From: an uncultured Lachnospiraceae bacterium
GTDB taxonomy: Bacteria > Bacillota > Clostridia > Lachnospirales > Lachnospiraceae
DNA length: 64,000 bases
Direction: 5' to 3'
NCBI GenBank assembly: GCA_910586585.1
Contig: CAJUKA010000006.1
Coordinates: 1-64,000, forward strand
A model generated the notes under the pieces. That model was not told the DNA's origin and did no database searches. It saw only the letters and a list, made by a program, of their open reading frames with translations. Numbering within the stretch: the first letter of the stretch is position 1; each line of letters starts with the position of its first letter. Made by a program: the position numbers and the translations under genes. Of the stretch, positions 1 to 10,833 are shown in pieces.

Positions 1-3000
1 AAGAAGCAGTTTCCACACAGGAAGCGTCTTCAACAGAAGAAAATAAAGAGTCCGAAGCTACTTCTACAGAAAACACAGAAGCTGTTTCTACAGAAGCATC
101 CGAAGACAATATGGCAGGAGAGGAGGAAGCTATCGCAGACGAGTCCATCGCTCCTGAAGCAGAAGGCGATGGTGGTGGTTCTGAAACAACATCCAGTCCA
201 ACAGTAACACTGCCAGATGCTGCAGCACAGGAAAGCGGCCATTATACTGTAACACCAGATGAAAACAATAGTGGCACTACATACAAGTTTACAGTAACCG
301 CAGAAGATGGCTACAAAATCAAAAGCGTTACAGCTAAGCAGGGAGAAGATGCAATTGAACTGACTTCAGAAGTGGGTGATAATGGTGTAGAATACACCAT
401 TCCAGCAGATAAGATGACAGCAGTCGAAAGCCCAGTTGCTATTATCGTTACAATCGTAGCAGTAGAGGAATTTGATGTCGCTTTTGATGCGGATTCTATT
501 ACATCAACTTATAAATACGCTGTAGGTGATGCTGATAAGACACCTGAAAGCTTTGCAGAATATGATGCTGATACAGGTATTAAGGCAGGAAACGGCGAAG
601 TTGTTTATGTAAAGGTTGCAGAAGATATTGGTAAGTCTGTATCTGTACAATATAGAGGAACAGATGATAATGAAGACTATACGACAGCAGAACTTGCAGC
701 CAATACAACAGATACATACAAGGTGCCAATCACTAAGAATACAACAATTCAATTGTCAGAGACATTTGAAGGATATGTGATTACGTTAGATAAGGACAAG
801 GACAGCAACTATAAGTCCATTACCTATAAAATTGGTGCTGATGGAGAGTCAAAGCCTGTACAGCCAAATGCGCAGACAGTAGAGATTCCCAAAAATCAGG
901 AGGTTACATTTACAGTAGAGACAAAAGACGCAGATACTGCAGTTAAGAGTTTCAAGGCAGGCAACGCTGAAGTTACAATGACACCTGCCGCAGACTCTAC
1001 AAAATATGCACCTGTAAAAGCAGACTATACATTCAAGGTAACAGGTGACACAACCGTGTCCCTTGTAGCAGCTCCTATTTATCAGGTAACATTTGATATG
1101 ACAGACGCAGCAGGCGCAACTGTAAAATATGCTGATACAGAGGATGGTGTAGCAAGCAGCACAGATACAGATACAAATCCATTCTTTTATTGTGCAGGTC
1201 AGATTTATTTCACGGTAGAAGCAGCAGCTAATAATGCGATTAGTTCTGTAACTGTTGGCGGAACAGAAATTTCTCCGAAAGAAGTCGGTGAAGAGGGGAA
1301 TAAGACGCTTGTTTATGCGGCAGCAATTTCAGCAGATACCAAGATTGTAATACAGCAAAAAGCGCTTCATAGTGTAACAACAACTGTTGATACAGCAGAT
1401 AATATTACAAAAACTGAGTGGGCAAAAACAGCGACAGCACCAGCGGCTGACTGGAATGAAGTAACAGGCGATAATCCAATTCCCAAAATCAAAGAGGGAG
1501 ACAAGATTTATCTGAAGTTTACAGTTGCAGAAGGTAAAATCATCACAAAAGCTGCAACGGATAATGATGAGCTGGAACCAGTTTCTGCAAATGTCTATGA
1601 AGTAGAAGTTGGCAAAGGTGATGTGGCAGTAGCAATCACAACAGCAGAGGCAACAGCAAAACATTCATTGACATTTGACTTAAGTAGCGCGCAGCAGGCA
1701 ACCGTAAAATGCAGCGCTTCCCAGACAGATCTTAAATATGAGAATAATACCAACCCAGAAATAGCAGATCTTGAAGCAGGTAAAGTGTACACCTTTACGG
1801 TTACACCGGGTTCTACAATTGCAGATGGTGTTACAACAAATTATGTCATCAAATCTGTAACAGTTAACAGCAAAGAACTGAAACCAGCCAACGGCACATA
1901 CAGCATTCGGTTATCTGCTGATACAACCGTTGTGATTGAGACAGCAGAAGCACTTTCTGTTGCATTCAAATATAAAGAAACAACAGATGCAGCAAACATT
2001 GACAAGATTATTTATACAACAACCAGTGGTGCTGCACCAACAAAGGAAAGTGATCTTAAGAATACACTGAGTGGTACAACAATCACAAATATTGCAAAAG
2101 GCGATACCGTTTACTTTATGGTAATTCCAAAAGCAGGATTTAAAGCTTCTGTAACTGGAAAAACTGCAACGAATAATATCTACAATACAGGTGCAGTAAA
2201 TGCAAGCATAGATGAAGCGGGTGCACTTGAAATTTCTACAGAGGCTGCATATGATGTGACCTTTAAGACAAGTGTAGAAGGTGTAGTGCCAACTGTACAA
2301 TATTTTACGGTAGCAAAGGATGCACAGGCACCACCAACTATTACAAACACATCATTTTCAAAACCAGCTACAAACGGTAGTATTTCAGAGCTGCCTGAAG
2401 GAACGAGTGTTTACTTTACAATCAATGTGACAGGCAAGACAATCACAGCTTTGGATAACAACCTGGAACCAGTGAAATTAGAAGATGGTACGATTTATTA
2501 TGTGTTATCCAATATTTCAGAGGATAAGACAGTCACAGCAACTGTCACAACAATCAATAACGTGACATTTGATACAACAGCAGCAAACGGTGTTACTGCA
2601 TTTCAGACGGGTGATAAAGACAAAGCAGATATCACAGTAAACGGCATTGATGTCAAGGAAGGTGAAACGCTTGCCTTTACACTGAAAATGCCAGCAAATG
2701 CACAGGATAATACAAAAGAAGATCCGAGAAAGGTGAAGGCCGTAGTTTGGACCTATACAGATGCAAGAGGTAGAAGCATAACAAAACCTCTTAAATTCAC
2801 AGAAAACAATCAATATGAAATCATTCCTGTAACAGGAAGCACAAACAATCAGATTACAATTACAGCAGATGAATACAGAGATGTTAGTGTAACCTTTACA
2901 ACAACAGATGGAACAACAATCGCAGCAAGCAAAGGTATTCAGGCATCCTTGAGCAAGGATGATTTTGCAGCAGATGCGACAACAAATCCAATTGACTTTA

Positions 3001-6000
3001 CAATAGATGCAGTAGGAACTGTAACAGGCGGAGAGGATAAAGTGCTCTATGCTAAGATTACAGCAGCTGAATTCTATATGGTCAGCAAGGTGACAATCCC
3101 TGACGCAGATGGCGAGCCAAGCGAGTGCACGAAAGATGGCGATTATTATGTAATTCCATTAACAGGTGATATGGAAGCCGGCGCGCTGGCACTTACAGTA
3201 ACGATTGAGACAAAGCTTGATGCTTCAAAGCAGAGCACAATTGATTTTGGTGCAAATACTGCTAATGATACAAGCAAAGAAGTAAAGATTGCTGTGACAG
3301 CAGCAGATGCTTCCAAAAAGGTTGCATATGATGCAGACGGCAAGTGGATTACCAACGCAAAGAAAGTCAGCTTCACAGTAGATGCAGTAGCAGGCTATGA
3401 AGTGACAGGCATCACCATTAACGGCAAGGAAGAAACACTTTCCTATGACCAGTTAGATACCATCAATGGTGTAGATGGTTTTGCAAATGTCGCAAATAAA
3501 ACCTTTGAAATTGATGAATTGAACACAACAGCAGAGGATGGAAAAATAACCTACAATCCTGCAACCATTGTAATCACAACCAAGAAGGTAGCGATTTCAA
3601 ATGATAAGAAAATAAACTTTACAAACAGTGCAGATGGCATAGCGACACTTGCATTTAAGGAGAGCGACAAAGAGTATACAGGTGATGTATCTTATACGAT
3701 TCCAAAAGGAACAACAGACTTTGAGTTTGATGTCATCGTAAGAGGACCATACACTGCAAAAGTAACTTATGAGAGCACAAAAGAATTAAAGCCGACAGGC
3801 ACAAAAGAAGTCAGTGCCAATAAGACAGTTTACTCTTACCATGTATCTGCAGCACAGGCAGCAACGACTTATACCATTAGTGCCGAGAAAGCAACAAAAG
3901 AGCTGACATTGTCCTATGACAAGAGTCAGATCAATTCCATTGTAGTAACAGACGCTGATGGAGACGAACTGAGCATTTCAAAGCTTGTTTCAGAAGATGA
4001 TGGAACAAAAACGGTTTCTTACAAAGCATTAAAGGGTACAGAAGTAACTGCGCTTGTCACAATTCCAGCAAATTATGCATTGACAGGCGATGGATTTGCA
4101 TTGTATACAGAAACAGAGACTACAAGAACCTACAAACTTTATATTGCAGGTTTCAGTGAAGACAGAAAAGTTGTTTTGAAAGTAGCAGAGGAATATGAGT
4201 GGACCTTTGCGACAGCAGATGAAAAAGCAGAAGTTCCTGCTGTGGATAAAAAAGGCAACCTGGTAGTTTCTAAAAACGTTAAGTATCAGCTGACTGGTAA
4301 ATTTGGTGGTACAGATGTAGAATTCACCGCAGCAGACCTTGCAGGCGTGACATTAGAAGAGAATCAGAAACCAGTGCTTGCATCAGGAAACAAGGCAGTA
4401 GAGGTGACAATTCCTGCTTCCGCAGCTGGAAAGAGTTTGACATTTACTGCAACATACAAGACTGGTGAAGCAACAGCAACCAAAGAAATCAAATTTGCAG
4501 TGCCAAAGACAATCACAAAAGTAACTGTAAAAGGCATTAAAAATGGCGCAGCGGATCAGGCGATTGCCACGCAAACATCATATGGACTGACAATGTCTGG
4601 CGTTAACGATCTGTCACTGCTCTATGCAGAGGTTGTTAATCCAGCAGGCGCAACCGTTGTTACAGATGCATTCATCAATGTATCCAAGAAAGCATTGATA
4701 GTGAACACTGCAGCAGCAAAGCTGGATACCTTGTCAGGAAAGACGGCAACGATCAATATTTATGGTAAGGGTGAAGTAGATGAGCAGGGCGCACCGAAGG
4801 TATTGGCAAGCTTCACAGTCAATCCAACAGCTCCTGTGCTGACATTAAAGAAATTAGACCTTGCAGCAGCGCTTCACAATGGATTTGTTTTAAAGACAAC
4901 TGCTGACAGCAAGATAGCAGATGCTTATAATGATAAGACGGTTAAGGTTGTATACAAGACAACAGTAACGGGTTCTGCAGGCGAGTATCAAATCAACAAT
5001 CCATATTATGCAGACAAGGAAGTAAAAGCTGCTTCCCAAAACGTAACCGTTGGCTTTACCCTTCCACAGGGAAAGAATGAGAAGGATCAGAAAGCAAGCG
5101 AACTGACAGTAAAGACTTCTGTCGTACTTGTAAAAGTAGCTGAAAACGGCAGTTATGAAGAACTTGCAGCAGGCAATGAGATAGAGAAGACATTCTCTAC
5201 AAAAGATCCTTATTATGAAGATGCACTCAAACTGACAGGCAAAAAGACGACTGTTTATACAGGCGAACAAGATGTGATTGTAGCGCTTCCGAAGTTCAGC
5301 AAGAACGCTTCTTATCAGATTGATGACGGAAAAGTAGAGATTTACAATGCAAACGGCGTAATGCTTGACAATGAGGAAGGTGAGAATTTATATGCAGAAT
5401 GGACAGAAGAGGGCATTATGCTTTCAATAGATCCTTATGCAGGCAAAGGCACCTATACATTAAAATGCTATCCATATGCAGGCATTGACCATGGCAAAGA
5501 GAATATTTATCTGTATGCAGCACCGGCTTCTATCAAGATCAAGGTGGTACAAGGTATTTATGCGATTACTACCACACCTGACGAGGATGAGAAGGCTACG
5601 ATCTATAAGGCAGCAAACAAGGCGGGCACCTATACAGTAGGTATTGTTTATAACAATAATTCGCCTGATAGAAAACCACAGACAGCAAAAGTTAAGGCAG
5701 AAATCGTGCCGGTAAATGGCAATAACGATGCGAACATCAAGAAATATGTCACATACAAAAACGGAAAGATCACGGTTGACAAGAAATATGAGCTGATGAG
5801 TGATCCAAAAGATAACCAGTTCCGTGTACGACTGATACCGATTGACTACAGCCATGATGAAGACTATGTAGAAACAGGTATCTTCACGATTACAGATCAG
5901 AAGACAGAACTTGGCAATGTATATTTTGCAACAAAAAACGGAAGCGTATGGAATGTACTTACCGGCGACAAGTTTACAACAGATGAGCTTTATGGAGCAT

Positions 6001-9000
6001 CGATTATTGTAACCAAGTCGGATGTGGCTGCAAAAGAATATTATGAAGTAGATGACTTGGCAGATACAGGTCTTTATAAAATCGCAATCAGCAACAAGAA
6101 GATGGGGACTGAGAGAGAGGGTAAATACTATAGTTTCGATCCAAACAATCAGATTGCAAAGAATGTAAAGATCACAGTATCACCGACAGACGGCGGCAAG
6201 GGAGCAAACAAAGTACTCACCTTCACAACAGAGTACAACAAGGATGCACTGACATTGGCAGTGGACGGAGTTCATGACAATCGAAAACTTGTTGGTGTGA
6301 CAATGAAGGGCAGTGAATATCACTACAGTGCAGCAACCTTTGATAATTATATTGACCTTCATACGGTGCCAGGTGATAAGGAGAGACTGAATACTACAGC
6401 GACCTATAATTACAGTGTTACAGCATCAGGCGGTAAGGTTACTAGCTGGAATAAGTTTGATGGTTTTGTAAAGGTCATTCCTTCTGCAAAAATTACCAAG
6501 GTAAAAATACAGGATAAGCAGAACAGAAGCACCAAAGAATATACCTTTGTCAATGATGCGTTTGTAAACGCAAAGGCGCCAAACGTAACAGCAGAGAAAA
6601 AGAACCTCTATGCAGGATTGTCTTATTCACAGGATATTAAGCTCACAAGTGCAAAAACAGATTATCCATATGCATATATCTCATATGATGAGACAGATTA
6701 TCAGAAAGCATTAAACAATGCAAAGGATTACAGAAATGGTACTTATACTAGAATCAGAGGAGTTGGACTTGTAGAACCTGATGATTGGAATGCGGATGGC
6801 ACATTTAGCAAAACAATCACAATTCCAAGCAATGCAGTAGCAGGAAGCTATAAGCTTAATGTTGTATTTGGAACATATGATTCTAATACAAGTGCATTTG
6901 TACCAGCAACCGCTAAGAAAACTGTTACCATCAAGGTAAACAAGGCAGTAAATTTCAAAGCAACGGCAAGCTACAATCTGGATCCTTCGGTAGGATTTAT
7001 CGAGTTAGGCGGCAAGCCAGCAGAACAGATTGCTGCTGTATATGCAGGCTCAGAGCTGAAAAACGCAAACATTGGCGGACAGCCAAATCAGTTTAAAGAT
7101 TATTTTGCTATTGCAAATGGCAAAATCAGACTGAAAGCAAAACTTGATGAGAAGGGTGAAGAGACAGATACACTTTATACAGTCGACGAACTCAAGGAAA
7201 TCCTGAAAAAGGACAAAAATGCATTTACAGGCTATGTATCATACACAGACTTGAAGACTGGCAACCCAGAGTGGGCAAAGATTAAGATCAATGTAAAGGC
7301 AGCAGCTTATAAGGCAACAGATATTAATACATATGCAGGCGCATCAAGCGCAGCAGATATTACATCTATTACAAAGGGATGGTCCAGTGTCAATGTAGCC
7401 TATGCATATGCAGAATCAGAGAGCGGCATTGCATTTGCAGAGATTAAGGACAGAAGAGATACAACCACCAATCAGGCAGATTTGATTAATGGAAATAAGG
7501 TAAGACTGACAACAACGACAGCACCTGCGGCTGGAGAATACAAGGTAGATCTCTATATTGTAGATGCTTCTTCGTCTGCGTGTGCAACAGTAGCAAAGGC
7601 AGCAACCAATGAAAATATCAAGAAATTTGGTGCAAAGGTAACATTGAATTTCAATGTACTGAAACCAGAAACAAAGAATAAGATTAAGTTCACAACAACA
7701 AAGGTTACTTTTGACGAGCCGGATTATGATACAAGTATCGTAGGCTGGACAAAGGGAAATGACATCATAGGTGAGACTTACGAGCTGAAATACACACTGC
7801 CAAGCGGCGTAGAAATTGACGCATTTAAGCTTGCAGACGGTTCACCTGATTATCTCAAGGCAGAACAGTTCAAGATAACACAGGGAAATACAACAGTAGG
7901 AGAAGATGCACTGCTGCTTACAATTGACAAAGCAAAATTAAAGGCAGCTGAAGAGGCAGCAAAGGCGTCCAAAAAGACAGTACTGAACAAAAAGGTTAAG
8001 GTAGATGTCATTGCGACGTATAAGAATGGATGTGCTGAGGATAAGATTCGGTTTGAGATCACGACGCCAAAGACCATCCAGGAATATGCAGAAGCACTCA
8101 GTGCAGTAGAAGCAGGATATGAAGCCGCACTGGCAGGCTTGCAGCTGCGCTCTGAGAATCCAGCACTTGTGAAACGTACCGTAGAAGGACTGACACATTT
8201 GGAGTCTGGCCTGCGTGCAACGGTAACAAAAGTATCTTATCAGCCAGCAACCAATGAGAATGCGGGATGGTATATTGTCAATGTCATGGTACAGAATGAG
8301 GACAATGGCGTGACAGACAAGGGAGCAAAGACATTCAACAATATCCGAATGACAGTTCCTGTATACAACCCAACACAGACACTTGCTGATGCAAAATCAG
8401 CAGTTGATAGCGCATTGAGTGCGTATTATACAGAACATAACGGAGTAGTGACAAACGCAATTACAAAAGAGGAGATGCTTGCGATTGCACAGAAGGTTGT
8501 GACAAATCCAAATATTGAAGTGCGATATGCGATAATTGATGGATTTGATTTCACACCTGCAACAGAAGATAAAGCAGGAAGCTTGGACGTTAAGATTCTT
8601 CTTTCCAGAAGTATCTTTGAGAGAAAGACCTGCACAAAATCCTTTACAATTACCAAGCTTGATACGATCAGCGCAGCAAAGACAAACGTTGTTGCAGCAT
8701 TAAATGATGCAACAAATGAGAAGCTGTATGGAGTGAAGGATGAAGCAGGTGTGCTTGCAGCAGCAAAGGCAGCAATTAACAATCCAAATATCAATGTAGC
8801 GTTTGGCACAACAGACACAGAGAAGTTTACGCTTGTGACAGAGGCAGCTGAAGGTACAGTCGGTTCCTATACTGGTACGATTTACCTGACACAGGAAGGC
8901 AAGAGAGAACAGAAGATCGTTGCATCAGCAAGTGGAGACATCACAGGCCAGATTCCTGCAAAGGACAATGCTACACAGGTAGGTACAAGAATTGACACCG

Positions 9001-9569
9001 CATTTACAGCATATACGGATAATGGCGGCAAGTTTACTAACAGCACAACTAAGGATGAAGTAAAAGCAATTGCAGATGCAGCAAATATTAATTCAGACTA
9101 TACCATTGAGTATAAGCCAGATAATACAACAGCAACTCCTGAATTCAAGGGATTTGCAGTGACAAAAGCGACAGTAAAGGCTCCAGGTTCTATCGTTGCA
9201 ACATTCCTGATTAAGAAAGGGGATGCATCATCGACGGAGAAAGCTGTTACTTTGACAATTGATCAGTTGTCACAGTCCATCACAGAGGCAAAAGATGCAG
9301 CAAATGCAGCGCTTGCAGATGCAGAGTGGGTGAAGACACTGACCAATGCAACGAATGCGGCAGCAGTTAAGACACAGATTGAGACGGTTGTGGAAGGCTA
9401 TACTGTAACAATTGGAACAGATTTCAAGAACACAGCGACAGCAACAGCATCCGGAACCATCACAGCTACCGTAACACTTGACAAAGCGGCAGGCGAAACA
9501 GATGCAGATAAGATCGTATTTTCGATTTCAATTTCTGTACCAGCGCCAGCAGCAACACCAGCTCCATAA
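1..9569 (+). CDS. Giant repeat-rich secreted/surface protein (5' end outside window)
   Basis: The reading frame is open from base 3 with no stop, so the gene starts before the window; at least 3,188 residues are visible. No signal peptide is seen because the N-terminus is missing. The visible start is a Ser/Thr/Glu-rich low-complexity stretch. It is followed by many beta-rich units of roughly 90-100 residues, each opening with a xVTFDxxx-like strand (for example HSLTFDLSS, YDVTFKTS, NNVTFDTT). The last 500 residues form another repeat family, starting TLADAKSAVDSAL, TISAAKTNVVAAL and SITEAKDAANAAL. The protein is rich in Thr, Ala, Val, Lys and Asp and poor in Cys, which is typical of extracellular bacterial Ig-like arrays. 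It ends in a Pro/Ala tail (PAPAATPAP) with no LPXTG motif or C-terminal membrane helix, so attachment must be N-terminal, non-covalent or absent. Adhesin or S-layer-like roles are inference. Confidence 0.85.
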   Translation, partial: EAVSTQEASSTEENKESEATSTENTEAVSTEASEDNMAGEEEAIADESIAPEAEGDGGGSETTSSPTVTLPDAAAQESGHYTVTPDENNSGTTYKFTVTAEDGYKIKSVTAKQGEDAIELTSEVGDNGVEYTIPADKMTAVESPVAIIVTIVAVEEFDVAFDADSITSTYKYAVGDADKTPESFAEYDADTGIKAGNGEVVYVKVAEDIGKSVSVQYRGTDDNEDYTTAELAANTTDTYKVPITKNTTIQLSETFEGYVITLDKDKDSNYKSITYKIGADGESKPVQPNAQTVEIPKNQEVTFTVETKDADTAVKSFKAGNAEVTMTPAADSTKYAPVKADYTFKVTGDTTVSLVAAPIYQVTFDMTDAAGATVKYADTEDGVASSTDTDTNPFFYCAGQIYFTVEAAANNAISSVTVGGTEISPKEVGEEGNKTLVYAAAISADTKIVIQQKALHSVTTTVDTADNITKTEWAKTATAPAADWNEVTGDNPIPKIKEGDKIYLKFTVAEGKIITKAATDNDELEPVSANVYEVEVGKGDVAVAITTAEATAKHSLTFDLSSAQQATVKCSASQTDLKYENNTNPEIADLEAGKVYTFTVTPGSTIADGVTTNYVIKSVTVNSKELKPANGTYSIRLSADTTVVIETAEALSVAFKYKETTDAANIDKIIYTTTSGAAPTKESDLKNTLSGTTITNIAKGDTVYFMVIPKAGFKASVTGKTATNNIYNTGAVNASIDEAGALEISTEAAYDVTFKTSVEGVVPTVQYFTVAKDAQAPPTITNTSFSKPATNGSISELPEGTSVYFTINVTGKTITALDNNLEPVKLEDGTIYYVLSNISEDKTVTATVTTINNVTFDTTAANGVTAFQTGDKDKADITVNGIDVKEGETLAFTLKMPANAQDNTKEDPRKVKAVVWTYTDARGRSITKPLKFTENNQYEIIPVTGSTNNQITITADEYRDVSVTFTTTDGTTIAASKGIQASLSKDDFAADATTNPIDFTIDAVGTVTGGEDKVLYAKITAAEFYMVSKVTIPDADGEPSECTKDGDYYVIPLTGDMEAGALALTVTIETKLDASKQSTIDFGANTANDTSKEVKIAVTAADASKKVAYDADGKWITNAKKVSFTVDAVAGYEVTGITINGKEETLSYDQLDTINGVDGFANVANKTFEIDELNTTAEDGKITYNPATIVITTKKVAISNDKKINFTNSADGIATLAFKESDKEYTGDVSYTIPKGTTDFEFDVIVRGPYTAKVTYESTKELKPTGTKEVSANKTVYSYHVSAAQAATTYTISAEKATKELTLSYDKSQINSIVVTDADGDELSISKLVSEDDGTKTVSYKALKGTEVTALVTIPANYALTGDGFALYTETETTRTYKLYIAGFSEDRKVVLKVAEEYEWTFATADEKAEVPAVDKKGNLVVSKNVKYQLTGKFGGTDVEFTAADLAGVTLEENQKPVLASGNKAVEVTIPASAAGKSLTFTATYKTGEATATKEIKFAVPKTITKVTVKGIKNGAADQAIATQTSYGLTMSGVNDLSLLYAEVVNPAGATVVTDAFINVSKKALIVNTAAAKLDTLSGKTATINIYGKGEVDEQGAPKVLASFTVNPTAPVLTLKKLDLAAALHNGFVLKTTADSKIADAYNDKTVKVVYKTTVTGSAGEYQINNPYYADKEVKAASQNVTVGFTLPQGKNEKDQKASELTVKTSVVLVKVAENGSYEELAAGNEIEKTFSTKDPYYEDALKLTGKKTTVYTGEQDVIVALPKFSKNASYQIDDGKVEIYNANGVMLDNEEGENLYAEWTEEGIMLSIDPYAGKGTYTLKCYPYAGIDHGKENIYLYAAPASIKIKVVQGIYAITTTPDEDEKATIYKAANKAGTYTVGIVYNNNSPDRKPQTAKVKAEIVPVNGNNDANIKKYVTYKNGKITVDKKYELMSDPKDNQFRVRLIPIDYSHDEDYVETGIFTITDQKTELGNVYFATKNGSVWNVLTGDKFTTDELYGASIIVTKSDVAAKEYYEVDDLADTGLYKIAISNKKMGTEREGKYYSFDPNNQIAKNVKITVSPTDGGKGANKVLTFTTEYNKDALTLAVDGVHDNRKLVGVTMKGSEYHYSAATFDNYIDLHTVPGDKERLNTTATYNYSVTASGGKVTSWNKFDGFVKVIPSAKITKVKIQDKQNRSTKEYTFVNDAFVNAKAPNVTAEKKNLYAGLSYSQDIKLTSAKTDYPYAYISYDETDYQKALNNAKDYRNGTYTRIRGVGLVEPDDWNADGTFSKTITIPSNAVAGSYKLNVVFGTYDSNTSAFVPATAKKTVTIKVNKAVNFKATASYNLDPSVGFIELGGKPAEQIAAVYAGSELKNANIGGQPNQFKDYFAIANGKIRLKAKLDEKGEETDTLYTVDELKEILKKDKNAFTGYVSYTDLKTGNPEWAKIKINVKAAAYKATDINTYAGASSAADITSITKGWSSVNVAYAYAESESGIAFAEIKDRRDTTTNQADLINGNKVRLTTTTAPAAGEYKVDLYIVDASSSACATVAKAATNENIKKFGAKVTLNFNVLKPETKNKIKFTTTKVTFDEPDYDTSIVGWTKGNDIIGETYELKYTLPSGVEIDAFKLADGSPDYLKAEQFKITQGNTTVGEDALLLTIDKAKLKAAEEAAKASKKTVLNKKVKVDVIATYKNGCAEDKIRFEITTPKTIQEYAEALSAVEAGYEAALAGLQLRSENPALVKRTVEGLTHLESGLRATVTKVSYQPATNENAGWYIVNVMVQNEDNGVTDKGAKTFNNIRMTVPVYNPTQTLADAKSAVDSALSAYYTEHNGVVTNAITKEEMLAIAQKVVTNPNIEVRYAIIDGFDFTPATEDKAGSLDVKILLSRSIFERKTCTKSFTITKLDTISAAKTNVVAALNDATNEKLYGVKDEAGVLAAAKAAINNPNINVAFGTTDTEKFTLVTEAAEGTVGSYTGTIYLTQEGKREQKIVASASGDITGQIPAKDNATQVGTRIDTAFTAYTDNGGKFTNSTTKDEVKAIADAANINSDYTIEYKPDNTTATPEFKGFAVTKATVKAPGSIVATFLIKKGDASSTEKAVTLTIDQLSQSITEAKDAANAALADAEWVKTLTNATNAAAVKTQIETVVEGYTVTIGTDFKNTATATASGTITATVTLDKAAGETDADKIVFSISISVPAPAATPAP

Positions 9570-9607
9570 TATCATCGAGCAGGGCAGTTTCGTTAAACTG
9601 TAGTTCT

Positions 9608-9646
9608 AAAATGGGTATATCACGATTCGTGATATACCCATTTTGT
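9608..9646 (+). terminator. Hairpin terminator after the giant surface protein gene
   Basis: A near-perfect inverted repeat with 18-nt arms (AAAATGGGTATATCACGA and its complement) separated by one base folds into a stem of about 16 bp with a small loop. The 3' arm ends in TTTTGTTG. It lies 39 nt past the stop codon. The AT-rich outer stem makes it active in both directions in principle. Confidence 0.75.
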
Positions 9647-9689
9647 TGTGGTGCAGCTCGTTGGTTCTGTGCTTTTTTCAAACGCACTC

Positions 9690-9719
9690 TGGACAGAATA
9701 AGCCTTGAGGTGTTATAAT
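9690..9719 (+). promoter_or_regulatory. Candidate sigma-A promoter for the 330-residue gene
   Basis: TGGACA (9690-9695) and TATAAT (9714-9719) are separated by 18 nt, and the -10 box is preceded by TGT. It lies about 50 nt upstream of the start codon, after the surface-protein terminator. Confidence 0.55.
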
Positions 9720-9769
9720 AAAACAATAACAGGAGTGGAGAAGAGAGCCGCAAAAGGGGGAGTTTTATA

Positions 9770-10762
9770 ATGGCAGTGCAGTTTACACCGATAAAGTTGT
9801 TACAGCATATCAAAGATAATAATTTTTCTTATTATAATTCATACAAAAAACAGGTAAAAGAAACAAATGAGTCTGTGGAGGAATTTCAAAATAAACTTGA
9901 GAAATTTCGAAAAGATGTAGCAGACTTGAAAAAATATTCTCCGGGAATCACAAATAAATCAAAGCTGGAAAAGGAATTGAGCGACTTTGTAAAATCCTAC
10001 AATAATATGGAAAAAAGCGCAGAGAATATCACAGATAAAAATGTCAGGAAACAGTTGTCAAAATTAAGAAGCTTATTCTCTGAGAATGAGAAGGATTTAA
10101 GAAAGATTGGGATTAAAAAGACAAATGGAAAACTGACATTTGACGAAGATGAATTTGATGATGCTGACACCAAAGTAATTGACAGGTTATTTTATGGCAA
10201 GGGCTGCTTTATCCAGCAGGCAAATAAAATCATACAGAAAACAGAGGACAAAGCAGAGGATATAAAATATAATATCACGGATCGGAATATCAGCAAAACA
10301 ACAATGTATAATCAGGAAGATATACAAGTGGTTTCCATGTTGACACTGGGAAAAGAAGTAGCATCTGTTTTGGGGGATTATAACGATAAAGTACAAAATA
10401 ATAAACTGGATTCAAACGACCAAAAAAATATAGAATTGGATTTGGCATATTTTGCACAGTCTGTTTACATAACGATGCCGGATTATCAAAATGAAACGCT
10501 TGATAAAATTAAGCAGCTCTGCAAAGACAATGAAGGCGAACTTGGAAAGCTGGGCTTTAAATTTGACAGCGAATATAAACAATTGACCTATGAGGGTTCT
10601 GCCAGTGACTTTGCAACGCAGGATTTTAAGGATGCTTACAATCATTTGTTTGGAGAAAATGCGGCGTTTAAGGATACGATTCTGCGTTACTGCAAGGAGG
10701 CTTTTGATACAATCATTAAGCCAAAGGATTTAGGCGTTTCTATCATTGATGAACAACTATAA
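9770..10762 (+). CDS. Unknown 330-residue cytoplasmic protein with internal duplication
   Basis: I do not recognise a family with certainty. There is no signal peptide or membrane helix. The protein is Lys/Asp/Glu-rich and predicted mainly helical. A motif occurs twice. Around residues 100-150 it has the pattern DLRKIGIK..NGKLTFDEDEFD..D....RLF, and around residues 245-315 ELGKLGFK....LTYEG....FATQDFKDAYNHLFG. This pattern (IGI, G-LT, D/E-rich, LF) resembles the C-terminal part of flagellar cap protein FliD, but that is only a resemblance. No flagellar genes are nearby. A good GGGGGAG ribosome site precedes the ATG. The gene has its own candidate promoter and a terminator, so it looks monocistronic. 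Confidence 0.8.
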   Translation: MAVQFTPIKLLQHIKDNNFSYYNSYKKQVKETNESVEEFQNKLEKFRKDVADLKKYSPGITNKSKLEKELSDFVKSYNNMEKSAENITDKNVRKQLSKLRSLFSENEKDLRKIGIKKTNGKLTFDEDEFDDADTKVIDRLFYGKGCFIQQANKIIQKTEDKAEDIKYNITDRNISKTTMYNQEDIQVVSMLTLGKEVASVLGDYNDKVQNNKLDSNDQKNIELDLAYFAQSVYITMPDYQNETLDKIKQLCKDNEGELGKLGFKFDSEYKQLTYEGSASDFATQDFKDAYNHLFGENAAFKDTILRYCKEAFDTIIKPKDLGVSIIDEQL

Positions 10763-10774
10763 AAAATGGATACA

Positions 10775-10807
10775 AAAAATTGAGCGTGTTGGCGCTCAAT
10801 TTTTTTG
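10775..10807. terminator. Bidirectional terminator (GAGCG/CGCTC family)
   Basis: AAATTGAGCG, a 6-nt loop and CGCTCAATTT are followed by T7. The complementary strand also ends in a T run. It sits between the convergent 330-residue gene and the chemoreceptor gene and can serve both. It is one of six similar terminators in the window. Confidence 0.9.
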
Positions 10808-10833
10808 TAGAAGAAAGGGCATGCGGCAGATTT

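Noticed and set aside
504..8818. Many open frames of 60-131 codons on the minus strand under the giant surface gene
   Set aside because: They have Cys/Phe/Ile-rich shadow composition, no ribosome sites and lie inside a clearly coding plus-strand frame.
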